Shown here: in pieces, positions 31,981-33,325 of the stretch
Layout: each line of letters begins with the position of its first letter
Numbering within the stretch: the first letter of the stretch is position 1
NCBI GenBank assembly: GCA_021464525.1
Contig: JADRCO010000457.1
Coordinates: forward strand, 1-33,325
Reading direction: 5' to 3'
Origin: Rhizophagus sp. LPA8_4_AMF
Lineage: Eukaryota; Glomeromycota; Glomeromycetes; Glomerales; Glomeraceae
DNA: 33,325 nt
The notes under the pieces: model-generated
Databases searched by the model: none
What the model saw: the letters and a program-made list of their open reading frames with translations, nothing else
Told to the model about the DNA's origin: nothing
Translations under genes and position numbers: made by a program

Positions 31981-32026
31981 CTTATTATTTTGTCATATAC
32001 TAATTATCGTATACTTCTTATTTTGC

Positions 32027-32346
32027 ATGAAAATAAATGGATACGATATTCAATATGAACCTATATGGCTAAATGATAATGATTATACAGTATTTGATTT
32101 ATTTTTAGAAAACTAATGTTACAAGTTAATCATTATTTATTATTAATTCACTATTAACCTCTTTGTCTACAATGTAAAATAATCAGTTAGAAAGGGATCA
32201 AAGAAGTAATACCGGTAATCTAAGTTATTTCAGAAAGATTAAGTTTGACCAATAAATGATTTTTATGATAATATTTCAGGTATTCAGTTGCTATTACAAC
32301 TTCATAAGAATAACGATTATAATATTAGTCTAAGAAAATCATACTA
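32027..32346 (+). CDS. Candidate small spliced gene (low confidence)
   Basis: ATG 32027 reads MKINGYDIQYEPIWLN then DNDYTVFDLFLEN to TAA at 32114–32116 (29 codons, coding-like composition), with a TATA box upstream. Near 32280 an acceptor TTTCAG is followed by a frame IQLLLQLHKNNDYNIS then LRKSY and TAG at 32344–32346. No donor joins them convincingly, and the intron would be unsure in phase. It may be two exon relics. No family recognised. Confidence 0.22.
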
Positions 32347-32558
32347 GTAAATTTTTGAAGTATGGATTTGGATTTTAAACTTAAATTTCCTAAACAAATT
32401 GCAAATGAAAAAATAAAAATGTAAATATTTAATAAATCATTTGTTGGTAATTATGTATTTAATAATATTTGATTCTTTTACTTTATTGCAAAATTGTAAA
32501 GTACATAATATAATTATTTTCTATATAACTGATAACGAATAAAGAATAAATAGCAGAA

Positions 32559-33325
32559 TTAATCATCTTTAATCATACAATCAGATTCCTGTAATTCTTC
32601 TGATTCTTGAAAATAAATTTCGTTAGTCTTGCTAAATTTGTGACTTGTATAACATGCTTGTGAATGCAATTGTGTAATAGAAGTATTTGCTTGTCCTTGT
32701 AATAAAGCTTTGTCCCCTAATTGATTATTAATGTTTGCTTGTTCTTGCAATAAAGCTCTGTTTGCTTCTATAAATTCTTCCATATCATTTTCTAATTGAT
32801 CATCAATATTAGGTACTCCATATCTAGGTTTTCCATCCCTGTTTATTTCATAATATTTATTAATACATCTAACCCAGTCAGAAATAATATTTTCAAGCAT
32901 TATTATGGTTGGTCTATTGGAAGGGTTTGAATCCCAACATTTTGTCATTAAATCTATATAACAATTAGGAGTAGTATTTTTTACAATTTTAGGACGGTTT
33001 TCTTCTTTACAAACACTCAGGATAAGGTTCTGATCAAATTCTACATCTTTAAATGGAGGTTTACCCGATGTAAATTCCCACATTATCATTGAAAAACTAT
33101 AAATATCACTTGCTGGAGTATAGGGTTTTCTTCTTAATATTTCAGGTGCCATATAAGGCAAAACTCCATAAATTTCATTATCATTATTATCAGAATCTTG
33201 CAAATCACTTATAGGTTTACATAATCCTAAATCAATAATAAATACTTCATCATAATTGTCTGACATTAAAATATTACCATCATGAAAATCACCATGAGTT
33301 AAATTTGATTCATGAATTACTTTAA
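32559..33325 (-). CDS. K4: protein kinase, C-terminal part (5' end outside window)
   Basis: The minus frame is open from the window edge to TAA at 32559 with no intron. Order: THGDFHDGNILM (catalytic loop with HGD in place of HRD; Asp and Asn kept), FIIDLGLCKP (DLG for DFG), VLPYMAPEIL (activation segment and APE), ASDIYSFSMIMWEFTSGKPP, then CWDSNPSNRPT, the conserved C-lobe end. A tail follows with a degenerate repeat (RALLQEQANINNQLGD / KALLQGQANTSITQL) and the phrase HSQACYTSHKFSKTNEIY. The catalytic Asp and metal-binding Asp are present, so activity is likely. It lacks SEL1 repeats and is only distantly related to K1–K3. Glycine loop and Lys are beyond the edge. The ATG at 33266 is internal, not the start. 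Confidence 0.85.
   Translation of the reverse strand, partial: KVIHESNLTHGDFHDGNILMSDNYDEVFIIDLGLCKPISDLQDSDNNDNEIYGVLPYMAPEILRRKPYTPASDIYSFSMIMWEFTSGKPPFKDVEFDQNLILSVCKEENRPKIVKNTTPNCYIDLMTKCWDSNPSNRPTIIMLENIISDWVRCINKYYEINRDGKPRYGVPNIDDQLENDMEEFIEANRALLQEQANINNQLGDKALLQGQANTSITQLHSQACYTSHKFSKTNEIYFQESEELQESDCMIKDD

Noticed and set aside
1..33325. tRNA, rRNA or CRISPR features
   Set aside because: No cloverleaf with a GGTTCGAATCC-type arm, no rRNA-like conserved stretch and no regular spacer–repeat array with uniform repeats was found by eye.

Overview
The window is very AT-rich eukaryotic DNA. It has short GT–AG introns of about 70–150 bases, long empty AT-rich spacers, decayed LINE-type retroelements and an expanded family of protein kinases fused to SEL1 repeats. 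This combination suggests an arbuscular mycorrhizal fungus, and a Rhizophagus/Glomus-type genome is the best guess. That is inference from gene style; no rRNA or other phylogenetic marker is present.

Layout. 1–180: cluster of ACCTGCCG repeats. 748–1594 (+): three-exon unknown gene A. 3250–6073 (+): kinase–SEL1 pseudogene K1. 6975–7590 (−): two-exon membrane protein whose coiled-coil tail is out of frame. 9286–11431 (+): decayed kinase–SEL1 copy K2, interrupted by a roughly 415-base element with TTCACCGACA repeats and a 20-base perfect inverted repeat. 11793–12650: long imperfect inverted repeat just upstream of gene B. 12895–13754 (+): gene B, a close paralogue of A with the same intron phases. 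15742–16963 (−): a Cys-rich small gene and coding debris. 20477–22550 (−): the one intact kinase–SEL1 gene (K3, 583 aa, five exons). 23043–23485: tandem modules that look like exon plus splice sites. 23967–25338: two decayed genes. 27373–31790: decayed LINE pieces on both strands. 32559–33325 (−): kinase K4, 5' part off the window.

How the parts relate. K1, K2 and K3 are copies of one gene at different stages of decay. K3 keeps every kinase landmark and all frames. K1 keeps all exons but carries several frameshifts and DLG in place of DFG. K2 has lost its start and parts of two exons and carries an insertion. The three share a 17-base upstream motif (TGTGGCTTT..TTGT.C). K1, K3 and the unrelated membrane gene share an identical 15-base start context. 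In these fungi such kinases are presumed to act in signalling, but nothing here identifies a substrate.

No tRNA, rRNA, CRISPR array or bacterial-type operon was seen. I did not find a clear new multi-gene system. The most unusual signals are the splice-bounded tandem modules, the hairpin repeats, the shared promoter motif and the hidden decayed genes.
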